Shown here piece by piece: positions 48,253 through 61,650 of a DNA stretch of 64,000 bases (position 1 is its first letter; each line of letters starts with the position of its first letter). The translations under genes and the position numbers were made by a program. The notes beneath the pieces are model-generated. The model saw nothing but the letters and a program-made list of their open reading frames with translations. It did not search any database and was not told the DNA's origin. The DNA is from Diphasiastrum complanatum (Eukaryota > Streptophyta > Lycopodiopsida > Lycopodiales > Lycopodiaceae), in contig CM055095.1 in assembly GCA_029204225.1 (NCBI GenBank), positions 72,015,347 to 72,079,346 on the forward strand, given 5' to 3'.

Positions 48253-51200
48253 AGATAGGATTGATTTATTGAGGTAGAGATCTGATGAGCAGCTTTGGGC
48301 AAAAATCAGAGTCGCACAACTTGCTAAAGACAAGAGAGTCCTTCCCCAAAGATCACAGAAGCAAAAGTTTCTTAGCTGAATTCCACAGTAGCTGTCTTAA
48401 CGTCACAGCTTATGATCTTACGGAGCTTGACATAAGTAGAGTGAAATATACCCACTTGAGCTGGTAGAAAGACCAGGGTGCATCTGAGAATGTTAAGCAG
48501 CAATTTGAAAGAAAAAACAGCACCTTGGCAGCAAACTAGTCCCGGGCAAGAAGAATCTCAGCAGTAGTTCCACAGCTTGATCCTTGAGAGAAGCATTCAT
48601 GCTCAGGAGAAGCCACAGGTCAAAGGGAAGACATTTTCATGGGAATGATTGATTCAGCTACACACCCAACAGCCTAACCTTGACACACAGAAAGAGGTTT
48701 CTTCTTTTTGTGGTGTATGGTGACAGGATCCAGCACTCAACCATGGATGAGCACCCCAACATTTGAGCTGCAAAACCAGAGACAGAGGGAGGGAGAGATT
48801 GAAGGCTTTTTGGAGTAGCCAGAGATTTCTCTTGAATGCAAACAGTACCTCCGACTAAATTATGCTGCTGCTTGCCCACAAAAAATCAAAAACTACAAAA
48901 AGAATAACCAAACTGTGATCATGGATCTGTGCTATGCTTTTCTAACACAGGATGCAGGATACAATTTTATGCAATTATTGGTTACTGTCTTGAACTACAT
49001 CCAAAGCTAGAGGATAAGTCCCTTTTGCAACTATTGCTGATTTCAGTGAAGGAGTTGATTGAATCCCAACTTTAGTTTTTGTAGCTTCCTCCCCCAGCAG
49101 CTCATACCAGGAAACCACCTTGGTTTGGCCTCTTCCATCTACTGCTATTGGCTGTGGAGAGACTGGAGAGGAACCACAATCTCACCAGCACTAGGTGTGG
49201 AGTGTGGAGAAGATGTTATAGATGGACAAAAAGTCTAAAGACCACCTTTGTGTGCTGAGCTCAGTGAAGCTCCTTACCTGGTACAAAACAAACAGGTCCC
49301 TCCTTTCAAAATGAATGATATGGCTAAAAAATTTCTTTTGTTGAAAGGTATTTTTCCATTTGGAAAACAGTCCTTTTCACCTTGGAATTTCACAGACATA
49401 ACCTTCAAATGACGTGCAATTTTTAAGTGTTCCTTTCGAATGAACCAATGTATGAAGATTTTGAGGAGAAACCCATGTTCCCAATTTGAAGTGTCCTCTC
49501 ATGCAACATTTGACTTTCCAAATTTCTTTTTGCATAGAAAAGAGCTTTTTTAAACTGCCTTTCAAAGACGGGTGCTTTTAAGATTGTATTGGGCTAAGCT
49601 ACTCTTGTAGATAAACCGGTGTTAAGGAAAGCCGGCAAGGTATAGGAACTAAATCGGCAACTTTCTCCAAAAACCGATTGTCAAAAATGTGTAGGAAGTT
49701 GACTTTTATAAAACTGGTAACTTATTTTATATTGAAGAAAAATTTTGTTTGTTGTTTTCATATGCAAAGAATTTGTGTGTAGTTAAGTAGGTAGATCCAT
49801 ACCAAACTTGGGTTACACAGTCTTATTGAGGTAATATAATTTATTGATGTGAATCTCTAGTGTTTTGACGACAAGCAATTTGAGAAGCAGGATTTCGAAG
49901 GCAAGAATTTTTGAGAAACTGACAACTTCAAGTAAATGCAAAAAATTGAAAGGAAATCTCGAAGAGGTTTTCCAAGCATTCCAAACATTGATATAAACTC
50001 ACCTAGTGGGTTGTAATGATTCGGAAGATGGTTCCAGCTCTACACGTAGTGCTAAGGATTGGGGTTATCTCTTATTGTTGTTCATTCTTGAGGTTCATTA
50101 CATCATGCTAAAAATTACATTTATCATGAATGTGCATGGAGAACATAATTTCACAGCTTACAAGTTTAGGGCCTAGGCCCAAATTTCTTGTTTTTTACAA
50201 TTACATATATGTCATTGACAATTTAGTGGCATAAGTTAAGAACGTGCATCTCGGTTTCTAAGAGGTCTTGAAACTAGGACCAAAGACACTTTGGATGCCA
50301 AGCTAACCGAACTAAGCTAATCTTATCTCTTATAAGACATTTAAAAAACACATTACAACCATTAGAATTTTTTTTGAAACACATGACAACCCGTAAAAAG
50401 TCAAAATGTGTGGCTCAGGTAAAACGTTTTAAACATAGAAGGGGGAATTCTTGGTGTCTTTTATGCTTGGAAAATGATCATATAATTATGTGGCATCAAA
50501 GACCTGAGTTCTACTCCTAGTTTGTATATGAAGAGGAGCGTCATGCTCCAAAAGTGAAAAGACCAAACTTTGTACATATACTTGATGTGCATCCCACAAT
50601 ATTGAAAAAAAAGGAGGAGTCTAGGCATTTCGTGGTGAAGTGTACCAACAAACAAGAAAAAGAAGCCTAGCTACAAAAGAAAAAAGACAAGAGAAAGGTA
50701 GAAAGTGATGTAACATAATTCAAACTGAGGAAAACGGGTCTTAGGCTCTAAGCTTAAAGAAGACAAGATTTTGGATCAAGTAAAAAGTGAAGAAGATTTG
50801 TGTATATTATATTTCAATGCATGCATGCAGAGTGGAAAACTAGCTACTAGGCCCTTGAAGAAAAACAAAAAAAGGAATTATCTTGGTCCCACATGGGCAT
50901 ATATGGTGTCATCTCTTTTGTTTGTTAGATTATATAATTCAAGGAGGATATAACTTTGATGCTAATTGATATTTTGAGCTTTAACCGAAGGTCGAAATAC
51001 CTTACTATGTCTTGGAGGCATTTGGACATTTTCCAAAGGAGAGAATCCAACCATTATCATGGATTATGGTTTTTTCAAAGCTTTGGTCATAAGGGAATGG
51101 CAAAGGTATTTTCAATCATACAAATTTATTCAAGATTGAGATATACTTCCTGTGGTTGAAAGCAAGTCAACGAGATATGTGTGAGAAACTCAGTTTGAGC

Positions 51201-51853
51201 TAATGCACTATGTTTTTTTTGTTTTAGATCATAAAGAAACCTCCATAGACCAAACCATGTGAAAGCAACCCAAAAAAAACTTGTGGTTGGTCAAAACAAC
51301 CTTCTAGACTACCTAAAATACTTCTCATGCTCCTTGCATTTGTCATAAAAAATCATCAGACAACTTATAAATAAGGGCTGCTCAAATAATTAAGGAAACC
51401 AAAAATTGAACCGATCCACTTTAAAACAAACTTGTAGCTAATACAAAACTATTGTCATGCTTCTAGCATTGTCATGAAATAACCATCAAGCAATACAATC
51501 AAAAGGGTCGTGTAAACAAAGTTTTAATGGAGAAATCAAATTTTTAACCCTTCACACAAGAGAAACGAAGCTATTGAAACACTCTAAATTTTGCATTCAC
51601 TGTGGAAATTTGTAAGACTTGAAGAACATGTATTCTTTAAGCAAAAATCCATATATGCGTTAAGTTAATATGGTGTCAATATTATTTGAAACCATAGAGC
51701 TCTTTCCTAATCCCTTTAATGTAAGGTACAATGATCAGTAGTAATCATTTGTGAACCATAGTTAAATAGGGAGGTAAGGGAGAGAAGTTGTGAGTTGATA
51801 ATGGAAGAAATGTGTAGGTATTAAGTTGTTGGTGCTAAAGTTGATAGCAACAA
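48253..51853. other. 5' flank of the host gene, then 2.5 kb with no gene recognised
   Basis: 48,253-49,300 should hold the 5' untranslated region and promoter of the minus-strand gene. A CT-rich stretch on the minus strand near 48,780-48,800 (CTCTCCCTCCCTCTGTCTC) resembles plant 5' leader sequence. From 49,600 to 51,850 the sequence is AT-rich with short, unrecognised frames only. Confidence 0.45.
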
Positions 51854-51954
51854 GTGGATTATTTTGAAGGTTTTGGTAAAGAAATAAATTTTAATGGAAA
51901 TTTTGCATTAGTTAAGTGTGGAAATATCCCATTCAACAAAGCAATAAAAATGAT

Positions 51955-53145
51955 GCGCAAAAAAAAAAACAGTCCTCCCATTTATCTTTCAATGATGGAC
52001 ATCTCCATAAACTGCTCTTTTCCCTCTCCTCTCTTGTATGATGACTCCGTGTCCCTTTATTCTCCTCTGTACCAAGAAGAGCTTTTTGCTGCGCTTAAAA
52101 CCCTCCATAGAGATAAAATCCCTGGCCCTGATGACGTCACTCCTGATTTTTTCCTGGCACATTGGGATTTGGTCGGCCCTTCTCTCCTTTTTGCCATTAA
52201 CTCTACGTTATCCTTGGGCTCCTTCCCTTCCTCTTTTTTGTAGGGCCTCATTAAACTGATTCTGAAAGTTGCGTCTCCTTCCATGCTTTCTGATTTTCAT
52301 CCTCTCACAATGCTCAATACTTCCTACAAAATTGTCACGAAAGCCATTGCCAAAAGGGTTCCCCCTTTTCTTCCCTCCCATTTCTCCACAAGCCAATCTG
52401 GTTTTATTAAGAGCATATCTCTTTTTGATAACATCTTGAATGTTTGGCCTGCCATCGATTCTTCCCTTTGGTTCAATTACTCAACCCTTGTTACTAAGAT
52501 CGATCTTGACAAAGCTTTTGACCGTATTAGCTATAATTATCTCCTTATTTGTTGCTTTGCCTTTGGCCTCCCAGACTACTTTCTCAATCTTATCCGTGCA
52601 CTTTTTCCCTCTGGTTCATCTTCCATTCTTTTTCAAGGAGTGCTATCCTCATCCTTCTCTATTACTTGTGGTATAAAACAAGGTTGCCCCCTTCTCCCCT
52701 ACCTCTTTATTATTGCTATAGAAACTCTGATTTTCCACTTCCACCAAGTTAACTCATCGTCTTCTTTTCAACCTTTCATATTCCATTGCGTGCCTCTAGA
52801 ACCTCAGCTTTTTGTTGATGATCTTGCTTGCATCATTGAAATCCATCAGCCTTATGTCTCTCTTCTTCTCCAAGAGCTAAAAGGCTTTTGTTTTGTCTAT
52901 AATTATTTGATACATTTTAAGAAATATGACCTCCTTGTCCTTTCTCACGATGTTACTCCACCCTGGTGCCAGGAGCTTGGCCTGAATGTTCTCCTGCATG
53001 GTAACATATTCAAGTACCTTGGCTTCTCCCTTGGGGATTCTCTTTCCAATAAAGACAGAATCAATTGGATTATTGATAGGATTAGAACCAAAATCTTGTC
53101 TTGGAATTCTTCTAGCTTAATGTTCCCTGTCAGACTTGTAAAAAA
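51955..53145 (+). pseudogene. LINE (L1-like) reverse transcriptase, 5' portion
   Basis: A non-LTR RT beginning near 51,955. Motifs in order: KTLHRDKIPGPDDVTPDFFL; DFHPLTMLNTSYKIVTKAIA; SQSGFIKSISLFDNI; motif A LVTKIDLDKAFDRISYNYLL; motif B SITCGIKQGCPLLPYLF; motif C PQLFVDDLACII; then LGLNVLLHGNIFKYLGFSLG. A stop at 52,243 separates the first 100 codons from the 301-codon stretch 52,283-53,188, of which the last about 15 codons are insert sequence. The endonuclease and ORF1 are not found upstream, consistent with 5' truncation. The catalytic FVDD box is intact. Confidence 0.9.
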
Positions 53146-53945
53146 TCCAGAATGTTCACACATGTGGGGAACCACCAAAGAAGTGTGAATGATCTTACCA
53201 AAGTTTTGTGTTAGCACCTAGACCGCATGGAGAGTGAAAATCACAATCTACCGCATGAAGAGTGAAAATCACAATCTACCTCAAGAATATAAGGCTAAAT
53301 CACAATCTAGAATGCTATTGATCAAAGCTACATTAATTTTACACATGCGGGGAAAGTACACAAGCAATAAATGTATGAAGAATACTTCAAACTCGAGTTA
53401 GAGAGAGAATCACAATACAAGCAATGAATTATAAGATCCAATTTGACATGAATTTGCTACAATGCTTGATTTATCATCAAGAATAGTGAGGATTGTCACT
53501 TACATTTATGGTGGATGTAATAGCTCGAGGTAGCACTAGCCTCCAATCACCATTTTACACTTCTAAGTGTAGTATCTACCAAAATATTGACACATATCAC
53601 TATGCATGCATGATTATCCACCTACTTTCTACATGTGGCAAATTCTACACTACTAATGTACAAATTCACTTGCATGTGTCCATGACAACTCTTGTATGGC
53701 TTGCATGTCACTTTGGAAAATTAGGACTTTATGCATTTATGGTACCTCGAGTTTCTACTAGCCCAAATTTGGCCATTTCATGATCTAAGTCTACATGCAC
53801 GTCACATATGACAACTAGACTTTAATGCATGTGATGTAGCTCGAGTTCCTACAAGGCTAATTTTGAGATTTACAAGTTATAACACTACATGCAAGATGAA
53901 AATCTTCATCAAACCCAAAAGTCAAGTTGAATGGCTTTTTAATTT
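53146..53945. mobile_element. About 800-bp insert splitting the LINE
   Basis: The LINE frame reads RLV up to about 53,141 and resumes as APIVPKHIISSYFTQF from about 53,947 in a different frame, with unrelated AT-rich sequence between. Inside are repeated GTGAAAATCACAATCTACC (twice, near 53,235-53,280), CACATGTGGGG/CACATGCGGGG near the left end, and three imperfect units containing a TCGAG core near 53,525, 53,747 and 53,840 (TAGCTCGAGGTAGCACTAG, TACCTCGAGTTTCTACTAG, TAGCTCGAGTTCCTACAAG). No protein and no clear terminal structure. Confidence 0.65.
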
Positions 53946-54588
53946 TTAGCACCTATCGTCCCCAAGCACATTATCTCATCCTACTTTACACAATTTCTTT
54001 TTATTTGGTTTCTCCCTACCTCTTACTCCCTTATTATAGCCAAAACTTTCAAAAATGTTCTTGTGGAATAACAGCCCTAGTTTTTTTAACTGGCATATTT
54101 GTATGACCCCTAAAAAAATGGGTGGGTTGGTACTTCTTGATCCTTCTATTACTTCTCTTTCTCTCCTTTTTAAACATATCCATGCCAACTTTGTGTCCCC
54201 CCAACCTTGGGCTCTTATGATGTCGACAACCTTCCTCCTCTCCCTTTTGTATTGTCACCAATCCCCATTCTTCTTTTCTTGAATTTACTCGTTTCACTTT
54301 TTTTGTCTCCACATCTCTGCCCCCTTTATTCAAGTCTATTCAGAATGTCCTTCTTTTGATGAGAGAACTTACCTACTGGACGGGTAGTAATTTCATTCCC
54401 CTCTTGAATCCCTTTGGTTCTCCAAAGCTATTATCATCAACTCTAAGGCTCTTGCCTTTATCAAAAGGAGACTTCGTCTTAACTTTAGTTGTAAAGGTAT
54501 TGTCAAGTGGGAGCATATCATGAACTCTATTTACTCTCTCAGCCTCTCCTATCTCAGGATCGAACTTGGTATCTCCTCACTACCATAT
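53946..54588 (+). pseudogene. LINE reverse transcriptase, C-terminal portion
   Basis: Continuation of the LINE after the insert. The diagnostic segment FLWNNSPSFFNWHICMTPKK MGGL (broken here by a space) near 54,057 corresponds to the conserved FLW...W..IC.PK..GGL of plant L1 elements, followed by LLKFI-type zinc-proximal sequence in shifted frames up to about 54,588. There it meets Gypsy pol in the middle of a shared FILDF-like stretch. Confidence 0.82.
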
Positions 54589-56415
54589 TTTCATTCTAGA
54601 TTTTGCGGAGTTAGCACGACCAATCTACAAGCTCACAATGGAAGCACATTGGATGGAGGAAGCCCTATAGGCTTTCCAGAAACTTAAAGATGCATTGGTC
54701 TCAGCACCGATAGTACACCCACCCAATTGGTCCATAGAGTTTCATGTGCATGCGGATGCATTGAAGTATGCAGTGAGAGCAGTCTTAACCCAGCCAGGTG
54801 AACACAACAAGGATTTTCCAATCTGATTTGCTAGCCGACACCTCAGTGATTTAGAGATAAACTATTTGACCATAGAGTGGGAGGCACTGGCTATGATCTA
54901 TGCGGTGAAGAAATTTTGACATTTTTTGATGGCCACACATTTTGCTTTTTCTACGGACCATCAACCCTTGATTTATCTTGTTAATAAAACTTGCAACACA
55001 AGGAGAATCACTCATTGGTTGGAGTTTGATTTTCGGATAGTGGTTTGCAAGGGGAAGCAGCACTATATGGTAGATCATGTGTCGTGAATCAAGGGGAAGG
55101 AAACTGCAGGACTACCCGACAATGAGCTACCAGACACTGCCTTGTTTCACATTGACATTGTACCTGAATGGGCTACTAACATTGTTGAGTATCTTATGCG
55201 GGGCCAACCGGATAAATCCCTACCCAAGGCGGAACAACGAAAACTGATTCTAAAAGCTAGACCTTATCAAGTTTATTGTTGGCCAATTATATCGAAGGCC
55301 AGATGAGATTCTTCGAATATGTATTCTTCCACACAAGGCCACCCAAATTATTTCAATTTTGCATGAAGGCATGGGTGGTGGACATTTTGCATCTGACATT
55401 ACAATTTGGAAGATTCTCCAATCAAGATGCTGGTGGCCAACAATACATAAGGATATGAATGAATACTTGAAGAAGTGCAATGTGTGCCAGAGAGCTAGGA
55501 GGCCAACAAGGTTGAACTATGATCTTTTACACCCAGTTCTAGCTCAAGCACCATTTGAGAAGTGGGGATTGGACTATATTGGTCCTATTCATCCTACCGC
55601 AAGAAGTTCACAGCCCGATATATCATCGTGGCTACAGATTATCTCACCAAGTGGGTCAAAGCCAAGGCAGTGCAAACAATTGACACTCGAGCAATGGCCA
55701 AGTTCCTGTATGAAAATATCATTGTGTGCTTCGGATGCCCTGCGGAAATAGTTAGCGATTATGAGAGCCATTTCGTCAATGAGACCATCAAGGCCATATT
55801 GGAGGAATTCTTCATGATCCATCGATTCAACACACCTTATTATCCTTGTGGTTATGGGTAGGCGGAATTATCCAATAAGATCTTGTGTAGCGTGATCACA
55901 AAAATAGTTGAAACTAGCAGATCTGATTGGGAACACAAGTTACATGCTGCTTTGTGGTCATTTAGAATAGCTTACAAGGGAAGCACTGATCACACACCAT
56001 TTCAACTGGTTTATGGTCAAGATGCAGTAATGTCAGTAGAGTTTTTGGTACCTTGATTGAGAATTGCCACAACAAACATCTTGATGAATCCAAATCTCTA
56101 CAATTGCGCCATGAAGCATTACATAAACTTTGTGAGATGCGCTTACTAGTTGTACATGCATTGGCGGTTGAGAAAGAGCGACGCAAGGCATGGCATGATC
56201 ACCTACTGCACAAGAAGGATCTTCGATCAAGAGATCTAGTCCTCATGTATAAAACTAAAGCGATCAAGGAAAAGTTGAAGTTCACAAGCAAAGGCCCGTT
56301 CCAAATAAAGGAGATCCTCAGCCATGGAGTCGTGAAACTTGAATAGTTAGATGGGATGCCATTCGACACCCCCATCAATGGTAGCTGACTTCACAAGTAT
56401 TGGCCACCTCAGTGA
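54588..56415 (+). pseudogene. Gypsy (family B) pol: RNase H, integrase and C-terminus
   Basis: Starts inside the RT-RNase H connector (ILDFAELARPIYKLTMEAHW, EFHVHADALKYAV). RNase H follows (SRHLSDLEINYLTIEWEALA, then FAFSTDHQPLIYLVN), then the linker VPEWATNIVEYLMRGQPDKS. The integrase zinc finger reads HEGMGGGHFASDITIWKILQ and CNVCQRARRPTRLNYDLL. The core follows (GLDYIGPIHP, ARYIIVATDYLTKWVKAKA, EIVSDYESHFVNETI), then the polyprotein end RSRDLVLMYKTKAIKEKLKF and ILSHGVVKLE. Several stops occur. It is the same family as the minus-strand copy at 27.4-29.3 kb and retains the integrase core missing there. RT and gag are absent. Confidence 0.9.
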
Positions 56416-57771
<1,356 letters not shown>

Positions 57772-57959
57772 CCGACGGCCAGCTGTCCTACAACAAAAAT
57801 TATTAGAAATACACACCTGCAAATCTGTTACAAACAGTCATAGTCTCTTTGTCTCTAGTGGACCCAATTTAGAATGGTAAACAATAAACCTTTTTTTGAG
57901 TGCATTTCTACCCAAAAAAAGTAGTGTCCTTGACAATCCATGTTGTACCACTAAACCAT

Positions 57960-58780
57960 GCTTTTAGCCTAGGAGATCTCTTTGAATCAACATAGTGCTT
58001 AGCTCTATCTGGAGCATTATGGATACTATCCTTTTCCACTTGCAACCTTCTAGATCTTAATAGATTTTGTCCCCATAGTATCTGAAGACCTAAGTTGAAA
58101 ATTGTACATCAACATAAATGGACTATAATTTGTAGCAGGAATGTTTCCTACTATAAGTGTATGTAAACTCAATTAGAGGAATGTGAACTTCCCAACAAGA
58201 TTGCTTGTGAGAAACATATGTGACATTCCTCAACATATCTTCTATAATCTAATTAATTCTTTATGTCTAACCATTTGATTCATAATAATCAAAAGAACTA
58301 AAACTAAGAGAAGTTTCTAGTTTATGGAATACTATTGACCAAGACGTGTCCTATACTTAGAAGCCTTAGTAGTCGACTTAGCTACTATGAATGAAGATAG
58401 CTTAGTTTACTTGTCCACTACAACCCAACTAGAATCATTTTTTATTGTGTCTTTGGAAGTCTAACTACAAAGTCCATCGATATACTCTGTCATCTCTTAT
58501 CATGGATATCCAATGGACCCAACAAACCGCCAACTTTGAGGCATTCAACCTTAGCTAGTTGACAAGGCTTGCATTTAATCACGTATGGCTTAACAGAAAA
58601 TTTTGGCCAATTAAAACTCTCTTCTAAGGAAGTCAGAGTCATGTGTATACTAGGATTTCTTTCACAGGGTATGCAATTACATTCAAACAAAATTTTATGT
58701 TTGAACTCATCATCCTCTGGTACACAAACTTTCCCATTACAAAGTAGCAATCCATCTTGAATCGTAAATTGTTCCACAAT
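57960..58780 (-). pseudogene. Gypsy (family A) integrase fragment
   Basis: Leftward from about 58,777: EQFTIQDGLLLCNGKVCVPE, the zinc-finger region (HMTLTSLEESFNWPKFSVKP, KCKPCQLAKVECLKVGG), then DIHDKR followed after a stop by SISMDFVV and integrase core in broken frames. It ends with sequence parallel to 26,660-26,850 (a matching stretch near 57,985 and 58,100). It is the same family as 26,455-27,345 but more decayed over the core. No RT or LTR is attached. Confidence 0.82.
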
Positions 58781-58867
58781 CTTCCTATCTTTATTAGTTA
58801 GCTAAGACCCTTGTGAACTCGTCTCAACATTATCCTCATTTTTTCTAGTTCGAACAATGTTCATGAA

Positions 58868-59587
58868 ATGGATGTCATTTATGGTTTTGGAAAACAGGTT
58901 TTGGTCAATGGTTTTGATGGTCAAGAGGAAGATCAAGAGGTTGATCTTAATGAGCTTGATCAACACCAATTGGAAATTTTCAATTTGGAGCTAGTCAAGA
59001 GCATCAAAGAAGAATCAAATGGCCAAGGCACTAAGGATCTATTTTTTCAGGTTATTGATGACTCAAGTAAAGGCAAGGGAGCATCAAGGATGTCTTGTTC
59101 AAACCTACTTTACTCATCTAACTTTATGTTTGAGCTATTTTATGTCAATGTGTGGAAATTGTCAAAATTTTGTGAATCTATGATCATCTTTTTGTATCCA
59201 ATGGATCTTGAAGAAGGACTAGTGCTACCTACTAGTTATGAGGAATCTTATGGAGTTGGCTTAGCATCATTTTTTTACTCTTTTCCTCATGTATTTCCAA
59301 GGCTTGATGGTTCTTCATGGCAAGAAGGCAATGGAGGCTCATTCATGGTGGATTTTGACACATACATTTCACAAGAAGTGAAATATGGAGAATATATGCA
59401 AGCAAGCATTCATCACTTTCATTTGTTACATGTTTGCTGCTTTTCTACAGAAATTTCAAAGGTGGAAACATGGAGGAATCATTCCATTCCCATTCTATGT
59501 TATTCTTCATGTACTAGTTTCATCTTGAAATGTAAAATTGATGTAAGAAATAGTGAAAAATCCAATATGGACGAGATCTATCCTTAA
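58868..59587 (+). CDS. Unrecognised 239-codon open frame
   Basis: An ATG-initiated frame of 239 codons, long for non-repeat AT-rich sequence. The N-terminal 80 residues are acidic and polar (EEDQEVDLNELDQHQLEIFN, ESNGQGTKDLF). The remainder is hydrophobic/aromatic and Ser-rich with FHLLHVCCFS near residue 185. I recognise no domain, signal or transmembrane segment with confidence. It starts 90 bp from the Gypsy fragment on the opposite strand. It could be transposon-derived, a degenerate gene or chance. No homologous copy is seen elsewhere in the window. Confidence 0.25.
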   Translation: MDVIYGFGKQVLVNGFDGQEEDQEVDLNELDQHQLEIFNLELVKSIKEESNGQGTKDLFFQVIDDSSKGKGASRMSCSNLLYSSNFMFELFYVNVWKLSKFCESMIIFLYPMDLEEGLVLPTSYEESYGVGLASFFYSFPHVFPRLDGSSWQEGNGGSFMVDFDTYISQEVKYGEYMQASIHHFHLLHVCCFSTEISKVETWRNHSIPILCYSSCTSFILKCKIDVRNSEKSNMDEIYP

Positions 59588-60275
59588 GATGGAAATCATT
59601 CTTAAGTTAGATCAAAGTCATGCTGTAAAACTAGCAAGTAAAGTTGAAGAGGGAGTATGAAAATTGTCAACATTTCCTAGCTAGTTTGAGGCCTAAATTG
59701 GCAATTTTTGTACATAGTTTTGGATCTAATCTTTAACATGTGTGAAAGAGGCCTATATGCTTTTATTTTAGTATATATTTCATATTGAAGAAGTCTCAAA
59801 CTTCATGACCTTCAAAATGACACCAAAATCATGTTATTTGGACATATAGGCCAAAATTGGCTATTTTAGGCTACTGGTGTCCTAAAATTGGGTCCTAAGT
59901 TCTAGAGAGAGGAGAGAGAATCATCTCTCTCACCTATATTAGGCTGAAATTCGGGACAACAGGTTGGAGAAACTTATTGTATTGTTTAGAGAGATCAATA
60001 GATCATTGTCACAGTTTCTTCCTCCATTGAGAGCAATGCTTTGAGGCTTCCAAAAGTGGTAGGCTGCTGTTGTAGGGCTGGTATGTTGTTGTTTTTGGCT
60101 GCCATCAGTACCTTTTATTATCTTCTTTTGTCTCTTGAATGCTTTGTCAATTTCATGTGTATCAAAGGTAGCATTAGGATGCTTTGCCATTCCTAGCTTT
60201 TGTAGCTTGTTGTGCAAAGATCTTAGCCGAGTATTTTGGGAGTTTGGATCCATTCAAGATCCACTTTTTTTCACA
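59588..60275. other. No gene recognised
   Basis: A 104-codon minus frame at 60,253-59,939 (ending near a Ser/Asn-rich tail) has no identifiable domain. The interval leads into the next repeat copy at about 60,276. Confidence 0.45.
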
Positions 60276-61650
60276 ACCCATGTGCACCTTGTCTAAAAAG
60301 GCAAGTCACACACTACTATCAATGCTCTTGAGCATATCCATGCTTTCCAATCATATCTCACTAGAAACCTAATATGACGGTTTAGACACCTAAGCGGGCA
60401 AATTAAGTTATTACCATGGTTGAGTACTGCGAATACGTAGGTATTGTATCGCTATACTGCGTCCTGAGCATCTCTGTGGCTTCTAGGAGCGTCCAAGTCA
60501 GTCCATGGTAGGTCGTCAGATCATGTTAGGGACAAATTTAGTTAGGGCATGCAAAAGGTTTTTTACTGAGGTATTAGGGCAAATCGATGCCATACTAATC
60601 TTTATGTAAAAAATTATGTATCTTACACATATCCATGTTGTCTAAGAATGTTTTAGCAAAAACCCTAATTATGGATATGGGTACCTATGCTTATAAAAGA
60701 TATAAGGTAGTACTTTCATGGTTTGCCATAAACAAGCAAACCTAGTTATGTTTTCAAAGTTTGAAAGGGTAGTTTTATGGTTAGTTATGATATTATGTAA
60801 GTAAATCAACTTTCCCATAGAACAAACCATTTTTTAACCGAAGTAAATATTGAAGAGGATATATCCTCTGACTTAACGATTGAGTTGTCACAAATAGCAT
60901 ACATAACGTTTGTAGCTTGTGCATAACCTGAATTCATTCAAACAACATACCTGGATAATTGTCGACGTATTATCCTGAGAAAATGTCATGCGATTCCACG
61001 GAATGTATGTTTTCTTTAAGAAAAAACAATACGCTATGCCGTCACTTTCCATAAAGCAACCTTGACTTCGAATTGTAATCATAAAGCATAAGCATCATCT
61101 TTCATCAAAGCAAGAATCTTGTGTGTAATGCCGTTTATATTATTCTTCAAGCATAGTTTAAATAACATACCTGTATTGACTCTTTTCAATATATGGTTCG
61201 AAATTGAATCGAACCAAATGAAGTACGCTGTTGTAGGTAAGAATCGTAGAATAGGTAGATCCTCATACAAGAATGCTACATAATCAATGAAGAGATGAAC
61301 ACTTAAGGCAAATGTATTGCTACTTTCTGGAAAGATAAAGATTTACTTGGAAAAAATACTTCAATTTTATGGAATAGATAGCATCACATTCTATGTAATG
61401 AATAGGTCACTGCCTAGACATCAAGAGGGAACCGAAATCATGATGAAAAAGACACAATTGAATCATTGACAACAACAAATGGCTTTGGGCTCCCTACAGT
61501 CCATCATTGTTAATTTTCATTTTTTGAGCCACATTTCATGATGAAATCATCATAATTCAATTAGAAAAAATGGTATTTTGTTCCCTATAGTCCATCGCTG
61601 GGACAACAAGCAATCACTTAAATTATATGAGCCCGATCAAGCTTGTACTT
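60276..61650 (+). repeat. Motif-array repeat family, copy 5
   Basis: 60,276-61,196 is collinear with 13,978-14,929 (shared runs include CACACACTACTATC, TATCTCAC.AGAAACCTAATA, GGATATATCCTCT, GTCGACGTATTATC). Unlike that copy it continues past the Copia insertion point (TTCGAAATTGAATCGAACC onward). CATCGCTGG-type motifs lie near 61,498 (AGTCCATCATTG) and 61,590 (AGTCCATCGCTGGGACAAC). It lacks the TATAGCGATAGGCC head. Confidence 0.8.

Noticed and set aside
47171-48277. Plus-strand Ser- and Gly-rich frames
   Set aside because: Antisense shadows of the Glu- and Pro-rich first exon of the DUF630/DUF632 gene.
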